A DNA stretch of 64,000 bases from Casuarina equisetifolia (Eukaryota; Streptophyta; Magnoliopsida; Fagales; Casuarinaceae): positions 25,867,491 to 25,931,490 of the forward strand of contig CM052361.1 of assembly GCA_028551475.1 (NCBI GenBank), written 5' to 3'. Shown piece by piece: positions 22,420 through 34,783 of the stretch; within the stretch, counting starts at the first letter, position 1, and each line of letters starts with the position of its first letter. The translations under genes were made by a program, and so were the position numbers. The notes under the pieces are model-generated. The model searched no databases and was not told the DNA's origin. It saw only the letters and a list, made by a program, of their open reading frames with translations.

Positions 22420-23215
22420 TACTGGAAAGGAAACTCTCTTTCGTTATTAAACTTCGAAGGGAGAGCAAACCCAGTGTCATGAGCCAAGGAAAATGGGAGT
22501 CACATTTTTGTTATTACTTCAGAAAGGCTAGTCCATCCATGACTAGTGCTCTCAAAAATCGCATATTGCGTCTAGCCTTGGTAAAGAATAATGTGTGGAC
22601 ATCTATTTGAAATCTTGTAATAAGGCCATCCCACTTCTTTATTCAACTTCTCCAACTACTGTTTTTATTCCCCCTTTTCCCGTATCTTGGGGAAGTTAAG
22701 GCTGCCGGCATGTTTTCTTTCTATTTATTCCATTGCACGGGTAGTTTGTACCATTTGGGGTGGGAGAACATAACAATATGATTATTTAGTTTCAAAATAT
22801 TGTTTCTTGTGCCTGCATTTGCTTATAACATGAAGGAGACGATTCTAGCTCTAGTTATCGCATTACGTCAGGTGTCTACAGGATTTTTCTTCTACTATTG
22901 TGCATTTGAATAAGGATGTTAGTCTAAGGTGGACTTATTAAGGGGAGGGCCTGTATAACGAGGCACAAGGGATTTACATTACATTTACAACTTGCTAGAC
23001 TCTTTACTGGTTCAAAAAATTTTCAAACGAGCTCCAATTATTACAGGTTTTTGGGGGTTGGAATTGATGATTTATGTTATACAAATATAATTGAGCATTA
23101 ATTTCTATCTTTTTAGAGATATAGTGATTTTTGTAATGTTGAAGTATGTTTATTTACTTCTATACTTTAATATTTATTAATACAATTTATCTTTTTATAA
23201 AAAAAAATAATTGAG
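22420..23215 (+). mobile_element. Probable LINE 3'-end fragment and unassigned DNA
   Basis: The last 150 bp (23060-23215) have the LINE 3'-end signature seen at 6330-6440 and 13560-13655: ttttgtaatgtt, tatttattaatacaa, then an A-rich tail. Around 22750 the peptide VCTIWGGRT resembles the C-terminal IWRER block of plant LINE ORF2. The stretch 22420-22700 is not recognised. Confidence 0.4.
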
Positions 23216-23269
23216 TATACCATGTTAATAGGCTTAAATCTTTTGGCTTAATGATTAAATTCAATATAA

Positions 23270-23815
23270 AAGAAATTAGTCTAACAAAAGAATGAAGTCA
23301 AAGCATGGTCAACAGGAAAGACAAAAATGGAGTTTGTCGCATCTTTAAATGGGACGACAAGTAAATACTGACTATTTTAAGAAAAGGATCTGGTGTTTTG
23401 TATCAACAAACCTCACTAGCATACAGAGAACAAAAACCCAACGCTGTAGAAAATGCAGAACTACAGAAAACTAACACAAGATTTAACACAGAGAACATCT
23501 ACTGTGTGCGGATAAAAGTTTACCTTTCTAGACCACTTAGCTCGCCCCCTTCTTTGAGTTGAACCGGATGCGTTGGTGTCTGAGATCTTCGGAAACCAGC
23601 GCCGGCGAAGATTGCTTGACTAGAGACTATCTCGATACTCTTTGAGTTGAACCGGATGTATTGGCGTCTGAGATCTTTGGGATCCAGCACAGGCGAAGAC
23701 AGCTTGAATAGAGAGTAGTCTTAGTAGTCTTGCTTTTGTGAGTCTTTTTTAATACTTTCTGTTTCTTTGGTTTCTAAGCGACAAACCTTTTTGTTTTGTC
23801 CAGGCTAATTGAAAT
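23270..23815 (-). promoter_or_regulatory. Orphan upstream region of the DUF4220 pseudogene
   Basis: Closely matches 12330-12800 upstream of gene A, including the duplicated block of about 88-90 bp with gagttgaaccgga and the cttctaagcgacaa phrase near its end. Because the coding N-terminus of unit B is lost, this upstream piece is stranded about 2 kb from what is left of the gene. Confidence 0.7.
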
Positions 23816-25044
23816 GACGATTTGTTCCTTTTATGGTCTGGATTAAAATCATCTTTGCTTTCCATCGGAATGACACGTGACCCTCGGTACTTTTTACCAG
23901 CTGTCTTATACGCATGTCACCCTGTACCCCAAACGCTAAGCCCTCTAACCTCAAATGTTCAAGAGCTCCAAAAAGCATTTGTTGAACTTGAAAGCCACTC
24001 AACCCTTGAAATGGAAAGTACTTGGAGAACATTTGCAGGGGCTTTAGAAATCCTTCAAAGAGTTGTTTTCATGTGTTGGACGACTCAGTATACAATCTCA
24101 TATCAGTTGCCTTTTCCATATGACTTGTTTAGTACCATCATTTGAAGAAAACTGAAGATGGACATGGTCTTCGTGGCCCAACCTACCATGCAATAGGACC
24201 ATGTGATCGTTGGAGAACGAAGCAGGAACCAGTAAATCTGCAGGTTTGGCTTAGAGCGACCCAAGTTACAATAAGGCGTAACCAAGCGGACAAGATCCGA
24301 TTCTGCTCTTGACATTGAGAAAGAGTTAAATGCAATGTTATAATCCTATTTTTAAGAAAAAGAAATTAGAAATGCCTCTAGTATTTATTCTATATATTTT
24401 TTAATATACTACAATCGGTATTCTTGTTAAAAGGCTCATTATTCAATTTAAAAGTTGACTTGAGAATTTGTTAAATCCATTATTACATAAATAATAATCT
24501 TTATATATTCCTTATTAATTTATGATTTATTATCTACATCTTAAAAATTTCTAACTAACATAATATTATAACTAAAAGAAAAATCTAAGTTAGAGATATA
24601 ACATAAAATCAATCATATTTAGTAATTGACTTTCTTAGAAAGAAGTTTATTTTTCTTGTTAAATTTAATATTGTCCCACATTGAGAGCATGATAATAAAT
24701 TAAGTAATAATATTTTTTTACTTAATATTTTAAGATTTTAGAACGAACCCTCATACTCTAATATAATATCAAAATTAAGGATAAGCTTTCACTTTGTAAT
24801 TCTCAAGCCTCAAAGTTAGATTTTTGTCCACATGCAATGTTTGTATCAGTATACATGTGAAAAAAAATATTAAATATAGTAGTCTTACATTGAAAGTGTG
24901 GGAAAAATTTACTAGTCTTATAAATGATTAGATTTGTTCATCTAATGTTTTAAGGTTTTAAGATTCTAGTTGACCATTTGTGAAGGGGTCGGAAAAAAGA
25001 GGGGATGGCTTTCGCCGGGAGGCGTCATGATACCAAGGTAGAAA
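23816..25044. other. Unassigned insertion into the upstream flank of unit B
   Basis: The unit-A/unit-B match is interrupted here and resumes at 25045. 23816-24310 is less AT-rich with overlapping frames on both strands (107 codons plus, 75 and 70 codons minus), none recognised. 24320-25030 is AT-rich with nothing identifiable. Confidence 0.35.
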
Positions 25045-25125
25045 ACGAGAAACCCATGATACTCACCTTCTTTGTCAGTGTGAACGAACACAAGTCCGTT
25101 CACACGTCATATAAAATTATTAAAG
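25045..25125. repeat. End of the DUF4220 duplication unit B
   Basis: Matches 12880-12960 (tgtgaacgaa, tcatataaaattattaaag), marking the far edge of the duplicated segment. Beyond it, 25130-25830 has a 21-base A run near 25172 and no recognisable gene. A short open stretch at 25592-25699 is not assigned. Confidence 0.6.
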
Positions 25126-25835
25126 TTGGTAAACATTAAATGAAAACAACGGTGAAGATAAACTGTTGACAGAAAAAAAAAAAAAAAAAAAAACCAACAA
25201 TACAAAATATTGATGCTGGTGGTTGTCCACTAGAAGAGGTTAAAAAAAAAAAAGCCATATAATCTTTTGTTGCCCAGAACCAACAACACAGAACTGAATT
25301 CTCAATCTCTTTTTGGTCCTCGAAGTTCCTTAAGTCGAAGAAATTTATCTCAGCTTGGCCACATGCTACCAATAGCTCCGTCCCTACCCTACTTTTATGA
25401 CCGAACAAGGTATTTTTTTCAAAGAACGCGTCAATTGACTTAGAAAGTAGCACGGGTCTTTCAAAATGGTATGTTATAGGACCAAAAGAATCCTAGCAAT
25501 TAAAGATAATTAAACCAGATTTCCTTTTTCTTTTCTTTAATGCAAATTGGAAATATAAATGACAATGTAGCATGCGGAAAGCGTATAAACGTCAAAAGAG
25601 GACCCTCGGTCGCCACCAAAGAAGACGACAACAACGTTGTTGAATGCGTTACGAACCTACGATTACCGCTGACGAGCGGAGTCCACGCTAAAGCTTAATC
25701 AACTCGTCTTCCTAGTCTCCTCCGGAAACTGTATCGCTTTGTAATTTTCGAACAATGGGCCAGAAGGGACCGTAAGGAGTGTAGATAGAGATGGCAAAGG
25801 AGATTGATCATTTTTGTGAACACTGTAAAGGTGTT

Positions 25836-26130
25836 TGAACATGCAACCATGCTTAGTATATTCTTTCAAGGTCATATTATATTATATTTGGAGGAAAAAA
25901 AATAAAAGAAGATTCAATAATAAAAGTCTAAACAATTTAACTATTATTGATAAAATCAAAAAGGACATGAGAGGGAAGATTTTATCTACTAGAAGAATAA
26001 AGTCTATAAATTGTAATAAATTCTTACAAGAGTTTTGAAATTTGTCAAATATAAATGATGATGATATAATTTAATAATCTTATAATTCTTTACAGTGATA
26101 CATAATTCTTGACCTTTCACAAAAAAAAAA
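25836..26130 (+). mobile_element. LINE family 2 tail, copy 1
   Basis: The open piece reads FKVILYYIWRKKNKRRFNNK and then KIKKDMRGKILSTRRIKSIN, the C-terminal end of a plant LINE ORF2 (IWRER type). It is followed by a short 3' UTR and an A10 tail near 26120-26130. 5'-truncated to about 300 bp. Confidence 0.7.
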
Positions 26131-26364
26131 AGGTGTTTGAACATAAGCCTGTATCATGGAACTCCTATTGATTCTTTTCATTTGTTTGTTTAGTTACTTT
26201 CTTCTAATGCCAAAAAGGAGAAGAATTACAAGAACATTTATTTTTTAAATGTAGGTTCACAAATTATATATGAAAGGCACTATTAAGTAAGAATGGCTTA
26301 ACTCAAAAAATTGAACATTGAAGAGCTAAAATATATTGGCTGATCAAGATTGTCAAAAGTAAAA

Positions 26365-26670
26365 GTTTTACAATGACCCTATTTAATATATCCTTCAAAG
26401 TTGTATTATATCACATTTAGAGATAAAGAAATAAAAGAAGATTTAATAGTAAAAATTGAGATAGTTCAACCATTACTACTAAAATAAAAAGGAACATAAA
26501 AGACAAAATTTCATCTATCAAGAAAGTAAAACTTATAAATTATAATAAGTTTTTGTAAGAACTTTGAATATTGCTAAATATAATATTTGAGCCTAAATGA
26601 TGATATTGTAACTAAACAATTTGTAATTCTTTTGTAGTAGTATATAATTTTTGACATTTCACCAAAAAAT
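26365..26670 (+). mobile_element. LINE family 2 tail, copy 2
   Basis: The same 300-bp tail as 25836-26130, more decayed, ending with tttgacatttcaccaaaaaa. It lies about 530 bp downstream in the same orientation. The DNA after it, 26690-27600, has no recognised gene; a short patch with two cacgtcag motifs lies at 27055-27080. Confidence 0.65.
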
Positions 26671-27609
26671 AGTTACTCTCTTCTAATGCTATAGCTTTTA
26701 TCTTAATTCTTGCTTAGTATTTGAAACAACATTTTTTTCCCTTCTAAGCTCTTTGAAATGATTATTAGTTTCTTAGATACTTAGGTTAAAAGATGTGTTC
26801 TCAAATCATCAATTAACTCCTAGGTTAGATTGTAAACTTAAATAAAATTTATTTATATTAAAAAATAAAAAGAAGTGGAGAGAGGGGGAAGCTTTCCACT
26901 TTGAGTGCTTAAAATATATTTAAAATGCAAAGAGCATTTGCTCTACTCTACTCTACTCAACCTAGAGCTAAAAGTGCACTCAATGGGCAAAAGAAAATGA
27001 AAATATATCATTATCGAGTGGCATTTATTAAAACTCAAAGAACCAAATATCTACCACGTCAGCATGTCCACGTCAGCACCAAGTGGCACATAGTTAGATT
27101 CATTAAATCTCGTCAACAAAGGACATGTCAGCCCTAGTCGTAACCACTCCTGTGTGCCGTCTCTTTCCCCAACTTCTCCTACTGACGGTACATGAACTTG
27201 GTCGGAAATTCAGCAAATGAGACCTTGCCTTTTTGGTTCGGAATCATGCGATGCTTCCACCAACCTGGATCAAACCAAAATTGGGAAGAATCACACACCA
27301 ACAATCAACGATTCTCCAAAACTTTCAAATACCTTCCATGCTCTGTCAACCTCAAAATTGGCAAGTGACGATCACTTATTTGTTTTTGAATTCTTAAAGT
27401 ATTCATTCCTCTCTTAGTATATTTTCTTTTGCCTATAAATTTAGGCTTTGTTGTACAAAATAGATTATCAAATTGAGCAGCGCAATTTTGTTGCAAGCTT
27501 TTAGGCTTTTTGTTCTCCATGTTCTTCACGTTCTTCACGTTTGTTCAAGTAATTCTTCAATTTCTTGAATCTAACTTGTTCGTCTATATTTAAATGTAAA
27601 AATATCCAT

Positions 27610-29250
27610 TTAATTCATTAGTTACTTGCTTTGGTTTGGTTAGTGCGGGCTTGGAGACATTATTTACTAGGTCGAAGGTCCATTGTGTGCTTAAACCAAA
27701 GTAGTCTGACGTTTCTAAACAACCAGTGGCTAACTACCCCCACCCAACAGACGGCCTCTCAAGCTTATGGGTTTCGACTTCGTTGTGGAGTATTTGCAAG
27801 GGCCATTAAACAGAGTGGCTGACATTCTCTCTCGGCAACACAACAAGGCTACTCCTAGTGAAGGCAATGAGTGGAGGCTACAAGCCATTTCTGCACCAAT
27901 TCCACTCTGGTTGGACTCCATTAAAGAAGGGGTCAATAACCATTCGGAGATACAAAGGCAGGTGCAACAATACTAGAACGGAGGGTCCAAAAGATTTTGG
28001 ACCTTCTAAGAAGGTGTACTATTTTTTAAAGAAAATATTTTCCTTTCTTGTGATTCAAGTTTTATTCCTACTATTATCAAGGAAATTCACGAGGGGAGTC
28101 ATAAGGGTTTCCATAAGACCCTCTGGCGAACACGTTCGTTATTTACTTGGAAAAAGATGAGAACTTAAGTTCTCTACTTTTTACGAAGTTGTGAGGTTTG
28201 TCAATAGCAGAAATGGCAGAATCAGCACCCTTCAAGTCTTTTTAACCCACTTGCCCATTCTAGAAAGAATTTAGGAAGATCTCTTCATGGACTTCATTGA
28301 AGGTTTGCCACTTTCGCATGGGAACACGATCATTCTAGTCATAGTTGACCTTCTATCAAAATTTGCAAGGTTCATTCCTCTCAAACACCTATACACGGCT
28401 GCATCTATAGCTTAGGTTTTCTTTGAGCAAGTCCTGAAACTATATGGCCTTCCCAAATCGATAGTATGTGACCCAGACAACACCTTCATTAGTCAATTTT
28501 GGATGGAATTGTTCAAAAGGCAAAGGGTCAGTTTTAACTTTTCCATTTCATACCACCCGTAAACTAATAGGTAGACATAAAGCGTCAACAAGTCATTAGA
28601 AATGTATCTTAGATGCTTTTCTAGCTCTAGACCAAGAGGGTGGAGCCGTTAGGTACCATGGGCTGAGTATTGTTATAATACCAACCTTCATAGCTCAACC
28701 AAGAAGACACCTTATAAGGCAGTTTATGGAAGGGAACCTGCAACCTTACTCACTTATATTCCGAGGATATCTAAGGAAGAATCAGTGGATAAGGAGCTGC
28801 AAAATCGGGATGCAATCTTGCAGGAACTAAAGCTAGAGTTTCAAGCCTCTCAGAATCAAATGAAGTTCTTTTATGGCAAGTGAAGGAAAGAGGTTCATCT
28901 TAAAGAAGGAGACATGGTTACCTAAGGCTCTAGCCATACAAGTAGACATCATTAGCCCTAAAGCAGATAAAAAATTATCCCCCTAGTTCTAAAAACCTTA
29001 TGAAGCATTGGAAAAGGCTGGGACCATGGTGTATAAACTTAAATTGCTAGAAGGTTCTAGGTTACACCTTGTTTTCCATGTTTCTCAGCGCAAACGGTTT
29101 CTTAAGCCCACCACGTAAGTCCTTGTAGTGCTACCGACTATGATGAGGAAGAGGATATACTTAACCTTGAGTTTGCCACTTGAGAGGATGAGGATAAGAT
29201 GGGTAAGTAGCACCCCTCACTTGACGTTGAGGGCAAGGTCAATCTTGGGA
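27610..29250 (+). mobile_element. Ty3/gypsy fossil: RNase H to integrase C-terminus
   Basis: Recognisable parts in order are the end of RNase H (WRHYLLGRRSIV; DFVVEYLQGPLNRVADILSR), integrase core (DFIEGLPLSHGNTIILVIVD; LPKSIVCDP; TPYKAVYGREP) and the integrase C-terminal, chromodomain-like region ending near VEGKVNLGRDG at 29215-29260. It is a broken, old copy with many disabling changes. LTR-type sequence may follow to about 29600. Upstream parts (gag, protease, most of the reverse transcriptase) are not present. Confidence 0.85.
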
Positions 29251-29259
29251 GGGATGGTA

Positions 29260-29690
29260 TGTCATGTTCTGAATTGATGGCCGTGGAGACATAGACATTA
29301 GGACAGAAGCAAAGTGTGTAAGTAGTAGGTAGTATAGGGGAACTGTAGGGAATCTCGAGTAATTAAGAAGTAAGGGACATGAGTCATCATAGTTCACAGG
29401 CATGGCTCTAGCAAAAGTTTTTTTGAAGCAAGCATGTATTCTCTGATTTTTGTATCCCAAAATACCCGGGTAGTTGTTGTAGTGGGTATGGTTAAATAGA
29501 GGAAGAATTAGGGAAGAGATAAGCTTGAAATCCAAGAACTCTTGTAACCGAGGTTATGTTTTCCCTTTGAATGAGAACAGCCGCTTCGTTTTCAATCTCT
29601 TGCCCCCAAAATAGGTCGTAAGAAATGTTTTCGCCTTTGGGAAACTGACGATCAGCTAGTCAAGAAACCGGTGAACCTATCCTCACTACT
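29260..29690 (+). mobile_element. Probable 3' end or LTR part of the gypsy fossil
   Basis: Follows directly after the integrase end without coding potential and begins with a tgtcatgttctg phrase. No second copy in the window defines its boundary. Confidence 0.3.
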
Positions 29691-29702
29691 TGCACGTAAC
29701 AA

Positions 29703-30155
29703 AAGGTCACACTCAAGGGCTCCGACAGCGAGGCATTTGAGGTCAACGAGGTCGTCGCACTGGAGTCACAGATGATCAAGCACATGATCGAGGACGATTG
29801 CATAAATAATGGGTTTCCTCTCCCAAATGTTATGTGCAACATCTTGGCCAAGGTCATCGAGTACTGCAAGAAACACGTCGAGGCATTGAACCTCTAGAAC
29901 CACAATTCCAAAGACGATCTTAAGAAGTGGAACACCGAGTTTGTCAAGGTTGACCATGCGACGCTTTCCGATCTCTTCCTGGCTGCAAACTACTTGAATA
30001 TCAAAAGCCTTCTGGATCCGACATGCCAGACTGTAGTAGACATGATCAAGGAGAAGACTCTGGAGGAGATCCGCAAGATATTTATCATCAAGAATGGCTT
30101 CACCCCAGAGGAAGAGGAAGAGGTTCGTTAGGAGAATCAGTGGGCATTTGAATAA
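29703..30155 (+). pseudogene. SKP1-like (ASK) pseudogene, full length
   Basis: One frame runs from [20 protein letters not shown] through the hydrophobic core and ends at ENQWAFE with the natural stop at 30153. This is the whole SKP1 fold, including the C-terminal helices that bind F-box proteins. SKP1 links the F-box protein to cullin in SCF ubiquitin ligases. Two in-frame TAG stops interrupt it (after EALNL at about 29896 and after EEEEEVR at about 30129), and no start codon precedes KVTLK; canonical relatives begin MSSSKKI. There is no intron. It lies just after a gypsy fossil. Likely a retrocopy or decayed member of the plant ASK family. Confidence 0.88.
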
Positions 30156-30930
30156 TGTACTGGGTGATAATGTTGGGTTGGATTCACAGACAACAACGCA
30201 TTTTGTGGTATATCATCATATGGGTTTAGTAGGCATAGTTATCTTTGGTTTGTTTTCTCTATTCGAATTGCTTTCGTTCTAAAAAATGTAAGCACCTTGA
30301 AATGTAAATAATATCTGGATTCTGAGGGGGTGATTAGTAGTAGATTGATCCTAGTAACATTTGCTTCGTCATGTTAATTAAAAAAAAATTCTTTGTATCA
30401 TTTACTTGTGGTTAACAGTAAATAAGCTTTAACCATCATATAGTGTATTCTCCTTGTGGCCTTTTTGGTTCTAACTTGTATAATCAAACAAGCTTTTCAT
30501 CCAATCTACAAGCAGCAACACCAGATTTTACAACCACCTTATATTTCTTTATTATCCGTTTCTCTTTAATAATTTTTTTAGTGTTCTTTGGCCACGTTAC
30601 TTTCTTTTATTATTTCTTCTCTTCTTTTTTTCTTTACTTATTTCTCAGTGGTTTAAAACACTGTCCGAGGAGACAGAGAGATCTCCGAGAGAGAAGGAAA
30701 ATCTTGTGACTGCCATCGTTTTCCCGCCTGGGAAGACATTTGCAATAAAAAATGCCAGAGGATACTTTGGCTATTAAGTATAAAGCTTGAGACGTAATCT
30801 CGAAACACCGTGTCACATCGAACGGCCAAAAACAGCATACTTTCGTTTGCCTGTCAAATACTTTTGTTAACGATAAAAAAATTTTAACTCTTAAATTAGT
30901 TCTCAAGTTGAAATATGAGTTTATTTACAA
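30156..30930. other. Unassigned DNA downstream of the SKP1 pseudogene
   Basis: May include the old SKP1 3' UTR. A pyrimidine-rich stretch at 30540-30650 gives spurious hydrophobic frames. Nothing else is recognised. Confidence 0.3.
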
Positions 30931-30933
30931 TAT

Positions 30934-31277
30934 GACATTAAAGCTGAAATTGTTATATCATATCTCACTTAACTTTAGATTCCTATAATATATTTAGTAT
31001 ACAAAAAAATTTATTTCAACCCACTCAATATTGAGCTGAAAATGTTATTTTATGTAAAAAAGAAATGTTAAAGGCAAAATTTCTGTTAAAAAGAGTTTAA
31101 TCCTTGACATTAAAGCTGAAATTGATATATTATATCTCATTGAACTTTAGATCCGTAAAATATATTTGATATACAAGAAGTATGTATATCATCTTGTTCA
31201 ATATTGAATTGAAAATGTTACTTTTATGTTAAAAAAAATGTTAAAGGCAAAAATTTTGTGTAAAAAAATTAATACTT
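30934..31277 (+). repeat. Tandem duplication, 172-bp unit
   Basis: The sequence starting gacattaaagctgaaattg at 30934 starts again at 31106, and both copies run through a gtatacaa-like and a gttaaaggcaaaa block. Two diverged copies; non-coding and AT-rich. Confidence 0.75.
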
Positions 31278-31489
31278 GAATAATATTTGAGTATGAAAAT
31301 ATCTTTAAACCCATTTTTTAAGTTAATACTTTGGGTTTGGTCGTTTCTTCAAACTTTCCATATTCTAATCTTTTTGCATATAATTATGCATCTCCGTCCA
31401 TGAAATCACTCTTCATTATTTAAGCTCAGTCCAAGGTATTATGGCGTCTTTGAGATTGAAGAGAGGTTAGGTGGACTGGCATTCAAGCT

Positions 31490-31940
31490 GAAATTGTCAC
31501 CGGGGTTTGGAATACACCCCGTATTCCACGCTTGAAAGCTTAAGAAGCGCATAGGGACTTCACCCATGGTGCAAACAGAGCTCCCTGCTTCTCTGGAAGC
31601 AGGGGAAGGCATTTCTGCCTTACCCCAACGGGTCCTAGATCATAGAGAGAAGAAGGGTAAGACTCAAATCCTGATTCATTAGGGTAAGGTCCAAATTAAG
31701 TCGGGGGGGATTGTTATATGCATCACGAGTCCAGCCAGGAGGCAGGGTTGACAAGGCCAAAGAAGAGGAAATGCCAAGAGGAACGAGTGAGGAGAGAGCC
31801 GGAAACGCAAGGATCCCGCTTCTAGCCAAGTTTGACCACAGGAGGAATGGGCAATGCCAGCTCATGGGACCCCTCTTTTGACGTAATAGTAGCCAACGGG
31901 GTTATCACAGTGACGCGTGGTAGATAACGTGTAAAGCAGT
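31490..31940 (+). mobile_element. Ty3/gypsy fossil: integrase C-terminal and chromodomain end, then flank
   Basis: The readable segment PMVQTELPASLEAGEGISAL, then PQRVLDHREKKGKTQILIH, is the linker and start of a chromodomain-type end seen in chromovirus-like gypsy elements. It is followed by KVQIKSGG and non-coding DNA. A short, broken remnant of a different element from the one at 27.6 kb. Confidence 0.65.
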
Positions 31941-31976
31941 ATGTATGTATGTATGTATGTATTATTATTATTATTT
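31939..31976 (+). repeat. (GTAT)n then (TTA)n microsatellite
   Basis: About five GTAT units followed directly by about five TTA units. Confidence 0.9.
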
Positions 31977-31979
31977 TTA

Positions 31980-32716
31980 AGGCAAAGAGAACAGTGTAAT
32001 TTTTTTTTCTTTCATAACTAGACTTTGTTTTAATCAATTGTATTGATAACACAAGTTGACCTGAATGCCAAACTTATGAAAGAATACGAGGAACAAGGCA
32101 TAATACCTATTTAAAGAAAAAAGGTTTATGTAAGGCAATATGTAGGACATAACACAAGCATGGCAACCATATGTTAGAGTAATGGCATGTTTTGAGCCAA
32201 TATATTCGACAACCTTCTTATTGACCTCCATTGTTCCTAACCATAGAATCATCAATGTCTTCAAGGATTATCGTTATTATCTACAGAATAGTTAAACAAA
32301 AATCAACGAACTGTAGTTCATCTAAGTGCAACGGGAAGCCATTTCAAAACTTACTTTTTCACTGTAGATTTCAATAGATTACAAACAATATCATCCATTG
32401 ATGCGGACATGGTTTGAAGAACCCATAACTACACTAGTTGGTTGCTCATTGTGAAGGTTACTATCAGACCCCACAACAAAAGATGATTCCTTTCCCTGTG
32501 ACAAACGTGCAAACTCGATATTGGACATGTTTTCTTTAAAGGAAAAAGGGACCTCCATTGAAACCATTTAGTTGTTGATTACAAAAGCTACTCTTTCTGT
32601 TACACAACCAAACTTTATAAAAGCCTCCGTACATATGCTATTACAAAAATCATATCTTAAATATATAATATGTTACCATGTTTAGGCTATCATATTTGAT
32701 CATATAATTATATAGG
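31980..32716. other. Unassigned DNA
   Basis: No gene. 32040-32115 is a relative of the 145-bp repeat at 18895-19140. The rest is not recognised. Confidence 0.3.
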
Positions 32717-33480
32717 TGTTGGGTAGAGGTTTCGGGTTATTCCTTGCAATTATTATGATTGCTATATGTAGGGCAAGTTTGAGTCTGTAAGTGTAGACAC
32801 AATACTATATAGTTTGTATCATAGCAATATAGAATCAATTTACTCACTGCTTAGCTTTCTTCATTATTCTTCCTTCTTACATGGCATCAAAGTCTTTCTT
32901 TCCTTGCACACCAATTTTTTTAAAACATAAGTAGTGAGTTTTAGTTTTGTGAATTGCGTTATTTTTCCTTCTTCTTTTTTTTTTTTTCCAAAATCCTTTT
33001 TTCTCCATTTTTTTCCAAATCCCTTTTTTCTCCAAAATTACCTCGACTGCCCTTATCTTCCTGAATGCAACCTTAGAAATAACCCTCTAACCCTCATCAC
33101 TGTCATCCATGGACGCCATACCAAATCCCTTTGTCACTACTTCACTTGCATTGTGCGACCTATATGCTTTGATCACAGCGGATCGGTAACCCATGAGCAT
33201 TACGAACAACCTCATTCGTGAAGCCAATTAGGGCATTTCTTGTAAGAAAATCTAGATGTTTTCATTGCTGACAACAAACTGGGTTTCTTCAATGGAACCC
33301 TACGTCATCCGATCACAATGGTGAAGATGCCTAAAAGTTAGCTTAATGTCAGGTGGTAGTGAAGACTTAGCTTATCCATTTGGTCGACTCACCACTTGCA
33401 AAGACGGTCTTCTACCTCCTCACCGCCATCAATGTCTAGAATATCGTCAAAGAAGATTTTGGCAAGGTCACTAGAACTAA
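32717..33480 (+). mobile_element. Ty1/copia fossil: LTR end, primer site and start of gag
   Basis: A short LTR-like stretch from about 32717 (tgttgggtag) ends just before tggcatcaaag at 32882, a tRNA-Met-type primer site. Further on the peptide ADNKLGFFNGTLRHP matches the start of copia gag proteins (NKLGFVDGT type). It is broken and only the 5' end remains. Confidence 0.6.
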
Positions 33481-34780
33481 ATTTTTTTTTCCCTAAAACA
33501 AGCAACTAGGGAGCTAAAACTTCCATTACGTCTTTTTGGCCAAACCTCACTAGCTTCTACATTTGCCAAAAGGAAATTGGGGTAAGCTCCTCTTACCGAT
33601 CATAATAGAGCCTTTTTACCATCATATGAGAGTTATATTCTCACAACTTAGTATACCTTAATCTTTTGTTCACCAAACACAAGGATCCACAATTTGCTTC
33701 ACAAACAAAAAAGCCTAACTTTTTTTTTATCAACAACACAATCTATTTTAGACCACACATGACCTTATCAAATAACAAACTAACAAAACACATAGCTTAA
33801 TAGTTACAAACACAACATTAAGCCACTTGGCTTAATTCGAAGATTACAAAATGATATGTTTCTATTTCTTTTATAGAAAGTAGTCTTGATTCAGAATGAA
33901 CAATATTAAAACAATGTGTCCCTTGAATCCTGTCTCAAGTTTAGTTCCTCAAAGATAGTTAATAAGACAACTTTACTTCACTATAGGAATAAGATGATAT
34001 AGTAGTAAGGTCAGTATATTCAATTTAAGATAGCATAAACTCAACAAGACACATGGCAAGATATATTAAGGGTTAGCTATCAATGCAATCAAAAGACTTC
34101 ACAAACACTTAATCTAGAATGCTTTTGAGATACACCAAATAATATGCCTTGACATGCACGATGATAGAATATGAATGAACAAGCAATTTCAAAACAAAAA
34201 GAGGTTACCAATTAGTTTGAATTGCAATAGAATAAGAGTTGTTTCCACGAAATTTCTCATAAGAATATCATAAATGCTCTTTCTTAAAGTTGTGTATGTA
34301 CAACTAAATCTTAGCCATTAGTATATATATAAGCTCACAAACTTAATCAAATTTTAGGGAATAGAAATCTTACCACTGAGCCATAAAAAACTCTTGATTC
34401 TCTCGCCATTTCAATTGGATTTGATTTGGACAAGGGATCTAGGTCTTTTGGAATGGAGAAGGAAAGAGGGTGTGTGCCACATAAGGGTTTTGGAGTAACC
34501 TACTTGATATCCTTTCAAGCTTTTAACCATTCTTAGCATTATCAAAATGCACCGTTTCACTAGAAATGCCTTTATCATCATTTCTTTTTTCTTTAATTAA
34601 AACATATATGGTATACAATCAATGATTCTTATAAATATATGTACATACAAAAGGAGAAAATTAATTTGGCAAATTAGTTTGAAATCTGAAAATCCATAAT
34701 ATACGAGATATTAGCACATAGACTTTAACTCTTTCTAAAAATGAATGTTTATGACACTAATATTTGATAAAGAGCTTTAG
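33481..34780. other. Unassigned AT-rich DNA
   Basis: No gene or recognised repeat. Might include more of the copia fossil, too decayed to read. Confidence 0.25.
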
Positions 34781-34783
34781 AGA

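Noticed and set aside
25172-25192. Long A run considered as a LINE or retrocopy tail
   Set aside because: No recognisable element sequence lies upstream on either strand.
27055-27080. Two cacgtcag motifs considered as a bZIP-type promoter
   Set aside because: No gene follows within a sensible distance, so the motif alone is not evidence.
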